Shown here: positions 44,284-53,073 of the stretch, in pieces | Numbering within the stretch: position 1 is the first letter of the stretch | Layout: each line of letters begins with the position of its first letter | Source: Clostridium sp. BNL1100 | GTDB lineage: Bacteria > Bacillota > Clostridia > Acetivibrionales > DSM-1351 | Assembly (NCBI RefSeq): GCF_000244875.1 | Contig: NC_016791.1 | Location: 411,001 to 475,000, forward strand | Reading direction: 5' to 3' | Length of the DNA stretch: 64,000 bases | Made by a program: the position numbers and the translations under genes | Notes under the pieces: generated by a model | The model's database searches: none | What the model was told of the DNA's origin: nothing | Seen by the model: the letters and a program-made list of their open reading frames with translations, nothing else

Positions 44284-45543
44284 ATGTCCAGATGGAAAAT
44301 ATATACCCCTGACGGTGTACAGGATATCCTGTTTGATGAATGTTACATAAAGCGAGAAATAGAAAAAAGAATCAGAAACACATTCAGGTCTTATGGCTAT
44401 TATGAGATAGAAACTCCAACAATAGAATTTTTTGATGTATTTTCATCAGAAATAGAGCATTTTCCTCAGGAATCAATGGTAAAGTTCTTTGATCAAAAAG
44501 GAAGAATTCTTGTATTAAGGCCAGATATAACTGTTCCTGTTGCAAGAATAACTGCCACGAAAAACAGGGATGTGCAGCTTCCAATAAAATACTCATATAT
44601 AGGCAATGTATTCAGATTTAACGAAGTTGGGGGCGGCCGCCAGAATGAGTTTACACAGGCCGGGGTTGAGATGCTTGGGGATTCATCCTCGGAAAGTGAT
44701 GCAGAAATAATCGCAATGGCAATAAATACACTTAAATCCGCCGGTCTCAAGGAATTCAAGATAGAAATCGGTCAGGTTGAATTTTTTAAAGGTTTGGCAG
44801 AAGAGGCGGGATTCTCTAATGAGGATATAGATGCTATATCCAAACAAATTGACAAAAAGGATCTTGTCGGTGTAGAGGAGATTCTTAACCGATATGAGAT
44901 AAGTACAAGATTAAAAGAGCTTATTTTAAAGTTAACGGGATTATTCGGAACGGTTGATGTAATAAAGAAATTCAAAAATTCTGCAATAAACGAAAGAAGC
45001 CTTAAAGCAATTGAAAATGTAGAAGAAGTAGTATCTATATTGTGTGATTACGGCTTATCGGAATATGTGTCAATAGACTTAGGAATGTTAAAAAGCCTCA
45101 ATTATGATACCGGAATAACCTTCAGGGGCTTTACAAACGGAGTTGGATTCCCGATACTTTCAGGAGGAAGGTACGACAACCTTACGTCCAGCTTTGGAAA
45201 GGAGTGTCCTGCTACAGGCTTTTCAGTAAGGATAAATATGCTTATGACAGCAATGGAAAACTCAGGTCTTACCTTTGAAAGACCTTCCGTTGATTCATTG
45301 ATATGTTACGATAAAGCAAACAGAAAAAGGGCAATAGAAATAGCTGAAGCTCTCAGAAAGCAGGGTATGAAAATAGAAACTTTTGTTCTGACAGAGGATA
45401 TTAACCAAGCTAAAAGATATGCTTCTTCAAAAACAATCGGAGGAATCATATATATTGGAGACCATGATAAAATCACCGTGTACGATATGATAAACGATAC
45501 TAAAGAGGAAACAAGCTTCAATGCCCTTTTAAACATTGAATAA
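44284..45543 (+). CDS. hisZ: HisZ, ATP phosphoribosyltransferase regulatory subunit
   Basis: HisZ is a histidyl-tRNA-synthetase-like protein that, with short-form HisG, forms the first enzyme of histidine synthesis and its feedback site. Class II synthetase-like motifs: YTPDGVQDIL, GYYEIETPTIEFFDV, RNDITVPVAR-type block (RPDITVPVARI), RFNEVGGGRQNEFTQAGVE. ATG 44284 lies after GAGAGG; the TTG at 44278 is too close to that site. 419 residues is typical. First gene of the his operon and consistent with the short hisG that follows. Confidence 0.92.
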   Translation: MSRWKIYTPDGVQDILFDECYIKREIEKRIRNTFRSYGYYEIETPTIEFFDVFSSEIEHFPQESMVKFFDQKGRILVLRPDITVPVARITATKNRDVQLPIKYSYIGNVFRFNEVGGGRQNEFTQAGVEMLGDSSSESDAEIIAMAINTLKSAGLKEFKIEIGQVEFFKGLAEEAGFSNEDIDAISKQIDKKDLVGVEEILNRYEISTRLKELILKLTGLFGTVDVIKKFKNSAINERSLKAIENVEEVVSILCDYGLSEYVSIDLGMLKSLNYDTGITFRGFTNGVGFPILSGGRYDNLTSSFGKECPATGFSVRINMLMTAMENSGLTFERPSVDSLICYDKANRKRAIEIAEALRKQGMKIETFVLTEDINQAKRYASSKTIGGIIYIGDHDKITVYDMINDTKEETSFNALLNIE

Positions 45544-45592
45544 TTAAACCGTTTATAAGTTTATAAAATAAATTTTTGTGGGGAGTTAAAAA

Positions 45593-46237
45593 ATGAGATA
45601 TTTGACAATTGCTCTTTCAAAGGGCAGACTTACAGATATGTCGGTAGAAATCTTTGAGAAGATTGGAATAGACTGTACGGAACTTAAATCATCCACCAGA
45701 AAGCTTATACTGTCTGATGAAAACAACAAGATAAAGTTTTTCCTTGCTAAACCTGCAGATGTGCCAACCTATGTTGAGTACGGGGCAGCAGACATAGGAA
45801 TAGTGGGAAAGGACACATTGCTAGAGGAAGGCCGAAATCTATATGAGGTACTTGATTTGGGATTTGCAGCCTGCAGAATGGCATTGGCAGGGCCGGCAGA
45901 ATTACAGGGAAAGATAGAAGAGCTAAATATAAAAAGAGTAGGTACAAAGTATCCGAATATTGCAAGAAATTATTTTGAAAAAGCCAGAAGAGAAAGCGTA
46001 GAAATAATAAAACTCAACGGTTCTGTGGAACTTGCACCTTTGGTGGGTTTATCAGAGGTTATTGTAGATTTGGTTGAAAGCGGCAGAACACTGAAAGAAA
46101 ACGGCTTGGTAGTACTTGATACAATAGCAGACATCAGTGCAAGAATGGTTGTAAACAGAGTAAGCATGAAAATGGAAAACCAACGAATACAGAAAATAAT
46201 AGACGGAGTTAGAGAAGAATTATCCGCAAGGGGGTAA
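45593..46237 (+). CDS. hisG: HisG, ATP phosphoribosyltransferase (short form)
   Basis: Joins ATP and PRPP as the committing step of histidine synthesis. [10 protein letters not shown] at the N-terminus and [37 protein letters not shown] in the body. At 214 residues it is the short form that needs HisZ, present just upstream. Ribosome site GGGGAG. Start of hisD four bases beyond the stop. Confidence 0.95.
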   Translation: MRYLTIALSKGRLTDMSVEIFEKIGIDCTELKSSTRKLILSDENNKIKFFLAKPADVPTYVEYGAADIGIVGKDTLLEEGRNLYEVLDLGFAACRMALAGPAELQGKIEELNIKRVGTKYPNIARNYFEKARRESVEIIKLNGSVELAPLVGLSEVIVDLVESGRTLKENGLVVLDTIADISARMVVNRVSMKMENQRIQKIIDGVREELSARG

Positions 46238-46241
46238 CATT

Positions 46242-47546
46242 ATGCTAAACATTGTAGATTTACGCAGTGACTTTGACGGGTCTGCCGCAAAGGATTTATA
46301 CAGAAAATTAACACAGAGAACCGGAACCCAAAACGGCGGGAACGTAATCAACATTGTAGCAGAAATAATTGACAACGTTAAAGAAAATGGTGACATTGCT
46401 TTAAAAGAATACACAAAGAAATTCGATAAAGCAGAAATTGAAACCATAAAAGTCTCGGAAGAGGAAATTACCTCTGCATACAAAAAGGTTGACCCACAGC
46501 TATTGGAGACTATAAAAAAATCAAGACAGAATATATGGAGCTTTCATGAAAAACAGCTTCAAAACAGCTGGATAAATCCAAAAGAAGACGGAACCATGCT
46601 GGGACAGCTTGTAAGACCTCTTGAAAAGGTAGGCTTATATGTTCCCGGGGGAACAGCACCACTTATATCATCGGTATTGATGACAGCGGTTCCCGCAAAA
46701 GTAGCCGGAGTGGAAAAGCTCATAATGTGTACACCACCTTCACAGGATGGAAGCATAAACTCCGCAATACTGGTTGCAGCCAGAGAAGCAGGGGTGGATG
46801 AGGTATACAGAGCCGGAGGCGCACAGGCTGTGGCCGCAATGGCATATGGAACAGAAACAATACCGTCGGTGGATAAGATATGCGGCCCCGGCAATATTTA
46901 TGTTGCTACAGCCAAGAGACTGGTTTTTGGAGACTGCGACATTGATATGTTTGCAGGTCCAAGCGAGATACTGGTAATTGCAGATTCAAGTGCAGTACCC
47001 GAGTACGTAGCTGCGGACCTCATTTCACAGGCGGAGCATGACATATTGGCATCCTCGGTGCTGGTTACAGATGATGTAAGTCTTTTGGACAGCGTAAAAA
47101 CTCAAATAGAAAAGCAGCTTTTAATTCTAAAAAGGAACGAAATAATCGAGAAATCATTAAAAAACTATGGATTCGGAATACTGGTTGATAACATAGAAGA
47201 GGCAATAGAGGTATCAAATAACATAGCACCTGAGCACTTAGAGTTATGTATAAAAGAGCCAATGAGTATACTGGGAATGATAAAAAATGCGGGAGCAATA
47301 TTCGTTGGAAACTATTCACCCGAACCCTTGGGAGACTACATGGCAGGGCCGAGTCACGTTCTTCCGACCAGTGGAACTGCAAGGTTTTCATCACCAGTAA
47401 ACGTAGATCAGTTTATTAAAAAATCAAGTTTGATTTATTACAACAAAAAATCACTTGAAACAACAAGCAACGATATTGTAAGGTTTGCGGAAGCGGAATT
47501 ATTGGATGCCCATGCAAATGCCATTAAGGTAAGATTCAATAAATAA
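46242..47546 (+). CDS. hisD: HisD, histidinol dehydrogenase
   Basis: Oxidises histidinol to histidine in the last two steps with NAD+ and zinc. Conserved segments: PGGTAPLISSVLMTAVPAKVAGV, GGAQAVAAMAYGTETIPSVDKICGPGN, FAGPSEILVIAD, QAEHD, EHLEL, and GPSHVLPTSGTARF. 434 residues is normal. Ribosome site is the GGGGG just before its ATG, inside the end of hisG. Confidence 0.96.
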   Translation: MLNIVDLRSDFDGSAAKDLYRKLTQRTGTQNGGNVINIVAEIIDNVKENGDIALKEYTKKFDKAEIETIKVSEEEITSAYKKVDPQLLETIKKSRQNIWSFHEKQLQNSWINPKEDGTMLGQLVRPLEKVGLYVPGGTAPLISSVLMTAVPAKVAGVEKLIMCTPPSQDGSINSAILVAAREAGVDEVYRAGGAQAVAAMAYGTETIPSVDKICGPGNIYVATAKRLVFGDCDIDMFAGPSEILVIADSSAVPEYVAADLISQAEHDILASSVLVTDDVSLLDSVKTQIEKQLLILKRNEIIEKSLKNYGFGILVDNIEEAIEVSNNIAPEHLELCIKEPMSILGMIKNAGAIFVGNYSPEPLGDYMAGPSHVLPTSGTARFSSPVNVDQFIKKSSLIYYNKKSLETTSNDIVRFAEAELLDAHANAIKVRFNK

Positions 47547-47582
47547 ACTGAAATTCGTTTTATTACTGAAAGGAAGGTTACT

Positions 47583-48659
47583 ATGATAGAAGAATTAATA
47601 AGAACGGAAATACGTTCATTTATACCATATAATGCAAATCAGCAGCCCTATAAAATAAAACTGGATGCCAACGAGAGTCCTTTCAATCTTCCGTCAGCAG
47701 TTAGAAAAAAACTCGCTGATTATATATTGGAAGATCCCCAACTGAACATGTATCCTGACACGGATTCTATTCAATTAAGGGAAGCCTTAGGAGCATACTG
47801 GAACGTAGATAAAGAAAATATCGTAGTGGGAACAGGCTCTGATCAGCTAATACAGATTATAGCAAATGTATTTCTGGAGAAAGGCGAAAAAGTTCTCTAT
47901 CCTGCTCCCTCCTTCGGTATGTATAAGGACTCATGCATAATAGCAGGAGGCAAGGCCATAGACTATATTCTGGATCAAAATAATAATTTCTCCTATTCGG
48001 CTGATAAAATAATACAGGTCTATGAAAAAGAAAAGCCAAAAATTATTTATATATGCAGTCCAAATAATCCCACCGGCAATCTGATGCCACAGGATGAAAT
48101 AATGAAAGTACTGAAGGCATGTACAAAATCAATAGTTGTAGTGGATGAGGCATATGCAGACTTTTCCGATACAACTGTAATTCCATATATAAAAGAATAT
48201 GAGAATTTGCTTATACTACGTACGTTTTCAAAGGCTTTCGGATTAGCCGGCATAAGGTGCGGATATTCCATAGCCTCGGAAAAGCTTACGAGGGCTGTAA
48301 ATCTGGCAAGACCTCCTTATAATATCAGTTCAGTATCACAGTATGCTGCTACACTGGTTTTATCTAATATAGATGAAATCAAAAATAACATAAAATATCT
48401 CGTAGAAGAAAGGGAACGTGTTTCCTCCAAACTTGTCGAGATAGATGGAATAAAAGTGTACGGCTCAGCAGCAAACTTTATATTGGTGAAAATTCAGAAC
48501 TCTAAGGACGTTTATACAAAATTATGCGAAAGAGGTATTTTTATCAGAGCCTTTGGTTCTTCGACCCTTTTATCTGATTGTATGAGGATAACCATAGGAA
48601 CACATGAACAAAATTCCATATTGCTTGATGAACTATGTACTATCTGCTATAATAAATAA
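47583..48659 (+). CDS. hisC: HisC, histidinol-phosphate aminotransferase
   Basis: PLP enzyme giving histidinol phosphate. LDANESPFNLP at the N-terminus, NVVVGTGSDQLIQ-type block (IVVGTGSDQLIQ), CSPNNPTGN, VVDEAYADFS and TFSKAFGLAGIRCGY with the PLP lysine in SKAFG. 358 residues. AGGAAGG precedes ATG. Lies in the his operon. Confidence 0.95.
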   Translation: MIEELIRTEIRSFIPYNANQQPYKIKLDANESPFNLPSAVRKKLADYILEDPQLNMYPDTDSIQLREALGAYWNVDKENIVVGTGSDQLIQIIANVFLEKGEKVLYPAPSFGMYKDSCIIAGGKAIDYILDQNNNFSYSADKIIQVYEKEKPKIIYICSPNNPTGNLMPQDEIMKVLKACTKSIVVVDEAYADFSDTTVIPYIKEYENLLILRTFSKAFGLAGIRCGYSIASEKLTRAVNLARPPYNISSVSQYAATLVLSNIDEIKNNIKYLVEERERVSSKLVEIDGIKVYGSAANFILVKIQNSKDVYTKLCERGIFIRAFGSSTLLSDCMRITIGTHEQNSILLDELCTICYNK

Positions 48660-48720
48660 CGAACATTACAACGAAAAACATAAAAAAAGTTCGGGTTTTA
48701 AATTGAACGGAGGAACACAT

Positions 48721-49305
48721 ATGAGAGAGGGTTTGGTCACACGAAACACACAAGAAACTCAAATCAATGTAAAAATAAATCTGGACGGCAAAGGTGACTG
48801 TCAGGTGAATACCGGCATAGGCTTCTTTGACCATATGCTTGTATTATTTACAAAGCACGGACTTATGGATGCCTGTTTTGATGTAAAAGGTGATTTGCAT
48901 GTGGATTCCCATCATACTATCGAGGATACGGGTATAGCTATGGGAATTGCAATAAGGCAGGCACTTGGGGATAAGAAATCCATAAGAAGGTATGGAACTG
49001 CCTATGTTCCAATGGACGAATCCCTTGTACTTGTATCTCTTGATTTGAGCGACAGAGCGTATTTGGTATTTGATGCTAACTTCTCACAGCCCATGGTAGG
49101 ACAAATGGATACCCAAATGGTAGAGGAATTCTTCAGGGCAGTTGCATTTAACGCTGGAATTACTCTCCATATCAAAGTTCTTCACGGTTCAAACTGCCAC
49201 CACATAATAGAAGCAATGTTCAAGGCATTTGGCAGAGCTATTGACGATGCAACGAGATTGGACACCAGAATTGAAGGTGTCATGTCAACAAAAGGTACGT
49301 TGTAA
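48721..49305 (+). CDS. hisB: HisB, imidazoleglycerol-phosphate dehydratase
   Basis: Dehydrates IGP to imidazoleacetol phosphate using manganese. NTGIGFFDHMLVLF, DSHHTIEDTGIAMGIAI, and SNCHHIIEAMFKAFGRA provide the metal His/Glu motifs. Only the dehydratase domain is present (194 residues), not the fused phosphatase of enterics. GGAGG is eight bases before ATG 48721; an in-frame ATG at 48604 overlaps hisC and is rejected. No hisN-type phosphatase is in this operon. Confidence 0.95.
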   Translation: MREGLVTRNTQETQINVKINLDGKGDCQVNTGIGFFDHMLVLFTKHGLMDACFDVKGDLHVDSHHTIEDTGIAMGIAIRQALGDKKSIRRYGTAYVPMDESLVLVSLDLSDRAYLVFDANFSQPMVGQMDTQMVEEFFRAVAFNAGITLHIKVLHGSNCHHIIEAMFKAFGRAIDDATRLDTRIEGVMSTKGTL

Positions 49306-49339
49306 TTTAAAAAGTTAATATATACAGGAGGTAGTAAAA

Positions 49340-50236
49340 ATGCTAATAAACAATACAGATTTCATCGACTTACCATTATTTGTAAAAGGAAAGGTAAGAA
49401 ACGTATATGATTTGGGAGATCAGCTCCTTATAGTAGTAACAGACAGAATATCAGCCTTTGATGTGGTATTTGATGAATTAATACCTAATAAGGGAACAGT
49501 CCTAAACAGTATATCCGCATTTTGGTTTGACTTTACAAAGGATGTTATCGAAAACCATGTAATAACAACCGATGTCAGCAAATATCCAAAAGAACTTTCA
49601 GCTTTCAAGGATGAATTGCAGGGCCGTTCAATGTTAGTAAAGAAAGTACAGATGCTTCCTGCCGAATGTATTGTAAGAGGATATCTGGAAGGATCAGGAC
49701 TTAAAGAATATCAAAAAACAGGAACCGTGTGCGGTATAAAACTTCCAGCAGGATTGAAGCAGGCTGACAAGCTGCCCGAACCAATATTCACACCATCCAC
49801 CAAGGAGTCAGAAGGTCACGATATAAATGTGTCTTTTGAAGAACTTTGTGAAAAGATAGGAACAGAAATGGCCCAAAAGCTAAAGGATGCTAGCTTGAAG
49901 CTATACGAAAAAGCCAGCCAACATGCTGAAAGCAAGGGACTCATATTAGCAGATACAAAATTTGAATTCGGAATGCTGGACGGAGAACTGGTTGTAGGTG
50001 ACGAAATGTTCACACCTGATTCCTCAAGATTCTGGGCAATGGATGAATACCAGCCGGGAAGAGCACAGAAGAGTTTTGATAAGCAATATTTAAGGGAATA
50101 CCTTGAAAGTATTACATGGGACAAACAACCTCCTGCACCTGAGCTTCCACAGGAAGTAATCAGAAAGACAGAGGAGAAATATATAGAAGCATATGAAAGA
50201 ATCACTGGGAAAAAGTTTCAGGGAGATAAGCTATGA
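49340..50236 (+). CDS. purC: PurC, SAICAR synthetase
   Basis: Adds aspartate to CAIR in purine synthesis. Features: VKGKVRNVYDLGDQLLIV, TDRISAFDVVFDELIPNKG, PAECIVRGYLEGSGLKEY, IFTPSTKE, DTKFEFGM, DEMFTPDSSRFW. 298 residues is the longer (ADE1-like) form. It sits between hisB and hisH inside the his operon; its stop overlaps the hisH start (ATGA). HisF/HisH release AICAR, which enters the purine pathway just after the PurC and PurB steps, so co-regulation has a metabolic logic. No other pur genes here. Confidence 0.95.
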   Translation: MLINNTDFIDLPLFVKGKVRNVYDLGDQLLIVVTDRISAFDVVFDELIPNKGTVLNSISAFWFDFTKDVIENHVITTDVSKYPKELSAFKDELQGRSMLVKKVQMLPAECIVRGYLEGSGLKEYQKTGTVCGIKLPAGLKQADKLPEPIFTPSTKESEGHDINVSFEELCEKIGTEMAQKLKDASLKLYEKASQHAESKGLILADTKFEFGMLDGELVVGDEMFTPDSSRFWAMDEYQPGRAQKSFDKQYLREYLESITWDKQPPAPELPQEVIRKTEEKYIEAYERITGKKFQGDKL

Positions 50237-50868
50237 TAGCTATTATAGACTATGGCGTGGGTAATCTTGCCAGTGTTAACAAGGCATTCAGCTTTATAGG
50301 ATATGATTCGAAAATAACTTCTGACCATAAAGAAATACTTGCAGCCGACAAGGTTGTCCTGCCCGGTGTCGGAGCATTTGCTGATGCTATGGATAGTCTT
50401 GAAAAGACTGGAATGATATCAGTCATAAAGCAGGTTACACAAAAGAGAACACCCTTGTTGGGAATTTGCCTTGGGATGCAGCTGCTTTTTGATTACAGCA
50501 CTGAAGGAGGGGAAAAGGTGGGAGGCTTGGGCCTGTTAAAAGGTTCAGTAAACCAATTTCCCCTGGACATGGGACTAAAAGTTCCCCATATGGGATGGAA
50601 CAGTCTCGATATCAGACAGGAAAAGGGCATTTTTAATGGAGTACGACAGAATAGCTATGTATATTTTGTACACTCATACTTTGTGACTGCTGAAAATACC
50701 TCAGATGTTGCCGCAGTGTGCAAATATGGAATCGGGTTTGATGCCGCTGTTTGCAAGGGAAACATTATGGGAACACAGTTCCACCCTGAAAAGAGCGGAG
50801 ATGTAGGACTTGAAATACTAAAGAATTTTGCTGAGCTTAGCACCAAGGAGGCTGACAATTTACTATGA
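50233..50868 (+). CDS. hisH: HisH, imidazole glycerol phosphate synthase glutaminase subunit
   Basis: Class I glutamine amidotransferase that feeds ammonia to HisF. IIDYGVGNLASV at the N-terminus, VLPGVGAF, the nucleophile Cys in LGICLGMQLLF near residue 79, and the closing GTQFHPEKSGDVGL His/Glu. 211 residues. Start and stop both overlap neighbours by four bases (ATGA), so translation is tightly coupled with purC and hisA. Confidence 0.95.
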   Translation: MIAIIDYGVGNLASVNKAFSFIGYDSKITSDHKEILAADKVVLPGVGAFADAMDSLEKTGMISVIKQVTQKRTPLLGICLGMQLLFDYSTEGGEKVGGLGLLKGSVNQFPLDMGLKVPHMGWNSLDIRQEKGIFNGVRQNSYVYFVHSYFVTAENTSDVAAVCKYGIGFDAAVCKGNIMGTQFHPEKSGDVGLEILKNFAELSTKEADNLL

Positions 50869-51575
50869 TTATTTATCCCGCAATTGACATAATAGACGGA
50901 AAGTGTGTAAGGCTGCAGCAAGGCAGCTACAGTGATGTAACTGTTTTCGGAGACAGCCCTGTGGATATGGCAAGAAAATGGGAGAGCCTTGGAGCCGGAT
51001 ACTTGCATGTAGTTGATCTGGATGGTGCAAGATCAGGGAAATCGGAAAATGCTGAGATTATAACGCAGATAGCAAAAACTTTGAAAATCCCGGTTCAGAT
51101 AGGCGGAGGAATAAGAAATCTTGAAACCATTGAGACTTACCTATCCGGAGGTTTGAGCAGAGTTATACTGGGTACATCAGCAGTGAATAACCGTGAAATG
51201 CTGGTATCGGCTCTAAAAGAATATAAAGATAAAATAGCAGTAGGAATAGACGCAAAGGATGGGAAGGTTGCCATCCACGGCTGGGAGAAAACAAGTGATT
51301 TTACAGCCGTTGAGTTTGCAAGGGAAATTGAATCCCTTGGTACAAAAACAATTATATACACTGACATTTCAAGGGACGGCATGCTCAAAGGTCCGAATCT
51401 TCAGGCTATGAAGGAAATGGCGTACAGTGTTGCATTGAACGTAATAGCATCCGGCGGAGTAAGCAAACTTACAGACATAGTTGACTTAAAGCAGACAGGA
51501 GTCAGCGGAGTAATTGTAGGGAAAGCTCTTTATACCGGGAATGTAAATTTAAAAGAAGCGATAGAAGCCATATAA
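50865..51575 (+). CDS. hisA: HisA, ProFAR isomerase
   Basis: TIM-barrel isomerase of histidine synthesis. IIYPAIDIIDGKCVRLQQGSY at the N-terminus with the first catalytic Asp, IQIGGGIRN-type block (VQIGGGIRNL), GTSAVNN, YTDISRDGMLKGPNL with the second Asp, and ASGGVSKLTDI. 236 residues. Starts within the hisH stop. Confidence 0.95.
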   Translation: MIIYPAIDIIDGKCVRLQQGSYSDVTVFGDSPVDMARKWESLGAGYLHVVDLDGARSGKSENAEIITQIAKTLKIPVQIGGGIRNLETIETYLSGGLSRVILGTSAVNNREMLVSALKEYKDKIAVGIDAKDGKVAIHGWEKTSDFTAVEFAREIESLGTKTIIYTDISRDGMLKGPNLQAMKEMAYSVALNVIASGGVSKLTDIVDLKQTGVSGVIVGKALYTGNVNLKEAIEAI

Positions 51576-51596
51576 CCAAAAGAAAGGGAGCAAATT

Positions 51597-52358
51597 ATGC
51601 TGACCAAAAGAATAATTCCCTGTCTTGATGTACACGCAGGGAGAGTTGTTAAAGGCGTACAGTTTGTAAATATAATAGATGCCGGAGACCCGGTGGAAGC
51701 AGCTGCATTTTATGACAAAGCCGGTGCTGATGAGCTTACTTTTCTGGATATTACTGCTTCTTCAGATGCAAGGTCAATAATGCTTGATGTTGTCAGCAGG
51801 GTAGCAGAGCAAGTATTTATTCCGTTCACTGTAGGTGGTGGAATCAGGACGGCAGAGGATTTCCGCCAGATATTGAAAGCCGGAGCTGATAAAGTTGGTG
51901 TAAATTCTGCTGCACTGAAAAGACCTGAGCTGATATCAGAAGCTGCATGGAAATTCGGAAGCCAGTGTGTAGTATTGGCAATAGACGCAAAAAAACGTGC
52001 TGACGGCTCGGGATGGGATACATATCTCAACGGCGGAAGAGTAAACACAGGTAAAGATGCCGTTGAATGGGCTATAGAAGCAGAGAAACTGGGAGCTGGT
52101 GAAATCCTGTTAACAAGCATGGACAAGGACGGAACAAAAGACGGATATGATATAGAGTTAACAAGGACAATATCCGAAAATGTAAAAATTCCGGTGATAG
52201 CATCCGGCGGAGCAGGAAAAATGGAGCATTTCAAGGATGCCCTTTTGGATGGAAAAGCAGATGCGGTATTGGCAGCGTCACTATTCCATTTCAGAGAGAT
52301 GGAAATCCGTGATTTAAAAGGTTACTTAAAAAATAATGGTATTGAAACCAGACTTTAA
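51597..52358 (+). CDS. hisF: HisF, imidazole glycerol phosphate synthase cyclase subunit
   Basis: Makes IGP and AICAR using ammonia from His[20 protein letters not shown] with catalytic Asp, [43 protein letters not shown] with second Asp, [11 protein letters not shown]. 253 residues. GAAAGGGAG precedes ATG. Confidence 0.95.
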   Translation: MLTKRIIPCLDVHAGRVVKGVQFVNIIDAGDPVEAAAFYDKAGADELTFLDITASSDARSIMLDVVSRVAEQVFIPFTVGGGIRTAEDFRQILKAGADKVGVNSAALKRPELISEAAWKFGSQCVVLAIDAKKRADGSGWDTYLNGGRVNTGKDAVEWAIEAEKLGAGEILLTSMDKDGTKDGYDIELTRTISENVKIPVIASGGAGKMEHFKDALLDGKADAVLAASLFHFREMEIRDLKGYLKNNGIETRL

Positions 52359-52437
52359 AAAATAAAAACAGTTAAAAGCTGTACAAACAAAAAATTTTTG
52401 ATATGATAAATAAATGAGTGTATGGAGGCGTTCAATA

Positions 52438-53073
52438 ATGAATAACTTAAAAAGTTCGGTTAAATTTGATGAGAAAGGTCTTGTTCCCGTAGTTACTCAG
52501 GACACAAAAACAAAAGCGGTTTTAATGGTAGCATACATGAACGAGGAAGCTTTTGACAAGACAATAGAGACAGGAAAGGTTCATTATTACAGCCGCAGCC
52601 GCAGCAAGCTTTGGTTGAAAGGTGAGACATCAGGCCACTTTCAGCTTGTTAAGTCAATAAAGCTGGACTGTGACGGAGACACAATTTTGATAGAGGCAGA
52701 ACAGATTGATGCTGCTTGCCATACAGGAAACAAGACATGCTTTTTCAGAACAATGGTTGACGGAGAATGGAAAGAAAATGAAGAAGAAAAGCCAACAGCA
52801 GCAATTCTTCATGAAGTTTACAACGTAATAGTAGACAGAACTGTTAATCCTAAAGAAGGTTCATATACTAATTACCTGTTTACAAAAGGCTTGGACAAGA
52901 TATTGAAAAAAGTAGGAGAAGAGGCTGCAGAGGTTATAATTGCGGCAAAAAACCAATCCAAAGAAGAAATAAGATACGAAGTATCGGATTTAATGTACCA
53001 TCTTATGGTATTGCTTGTAGAAAGAGGCCTCACTCTTGAAGACATATACGGAGAATTAAAAGGAAGAAGATAA
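52438..53073 (+). CDS. hisIE: HisIE, PR-AMP cyclohydrolase / PR-ATP pyrophosphohydrolase
   Basis: Bifunctional enzyme of steps two and three in histidine synthesis. The HisI part (about residues 1-110) shows MVAYMNEEAFDKTIETGKVHYYSRSRSKLW, LDCDGDT and CHTGNKTCFF (zinc and metal ligands); the HisE part (about 120-211) shows YTNYLFTKGLDKILKKVGEEAAEVIIAAKN. ATG 52438 is nine bases from GGAGG; an upstream in-frame ATG at 52414 precedes it and is rejected. Directly followed by the TPR gene. Confidence 0.94.
   Translation: MNNLKSSVKFDEKGLVPVVTQDTKTKAVLMVAYMNEEAFDKTIETGKVHYYSRSRSKLWLKGETSGHFQLVKSIKLDCDGDTILIEAEQIDAACHTGNKTCFFRTMVDGEWKENEEEKPTAAILHEVYNVIVDRTVNPKEGSYTNYLFTKGLDKILKKVGEEAAEVIIAAKNQSKEEIRYEVSDLMYHLMVLLVERGLTLEDIYGELKGRR

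Noticed and set aside
51710..52234. 174-codon antisense frame over hisF
   Set aside because: It is a mirror of a strongly conserved gene; no ribosome site or promoter and no protein family likeness.
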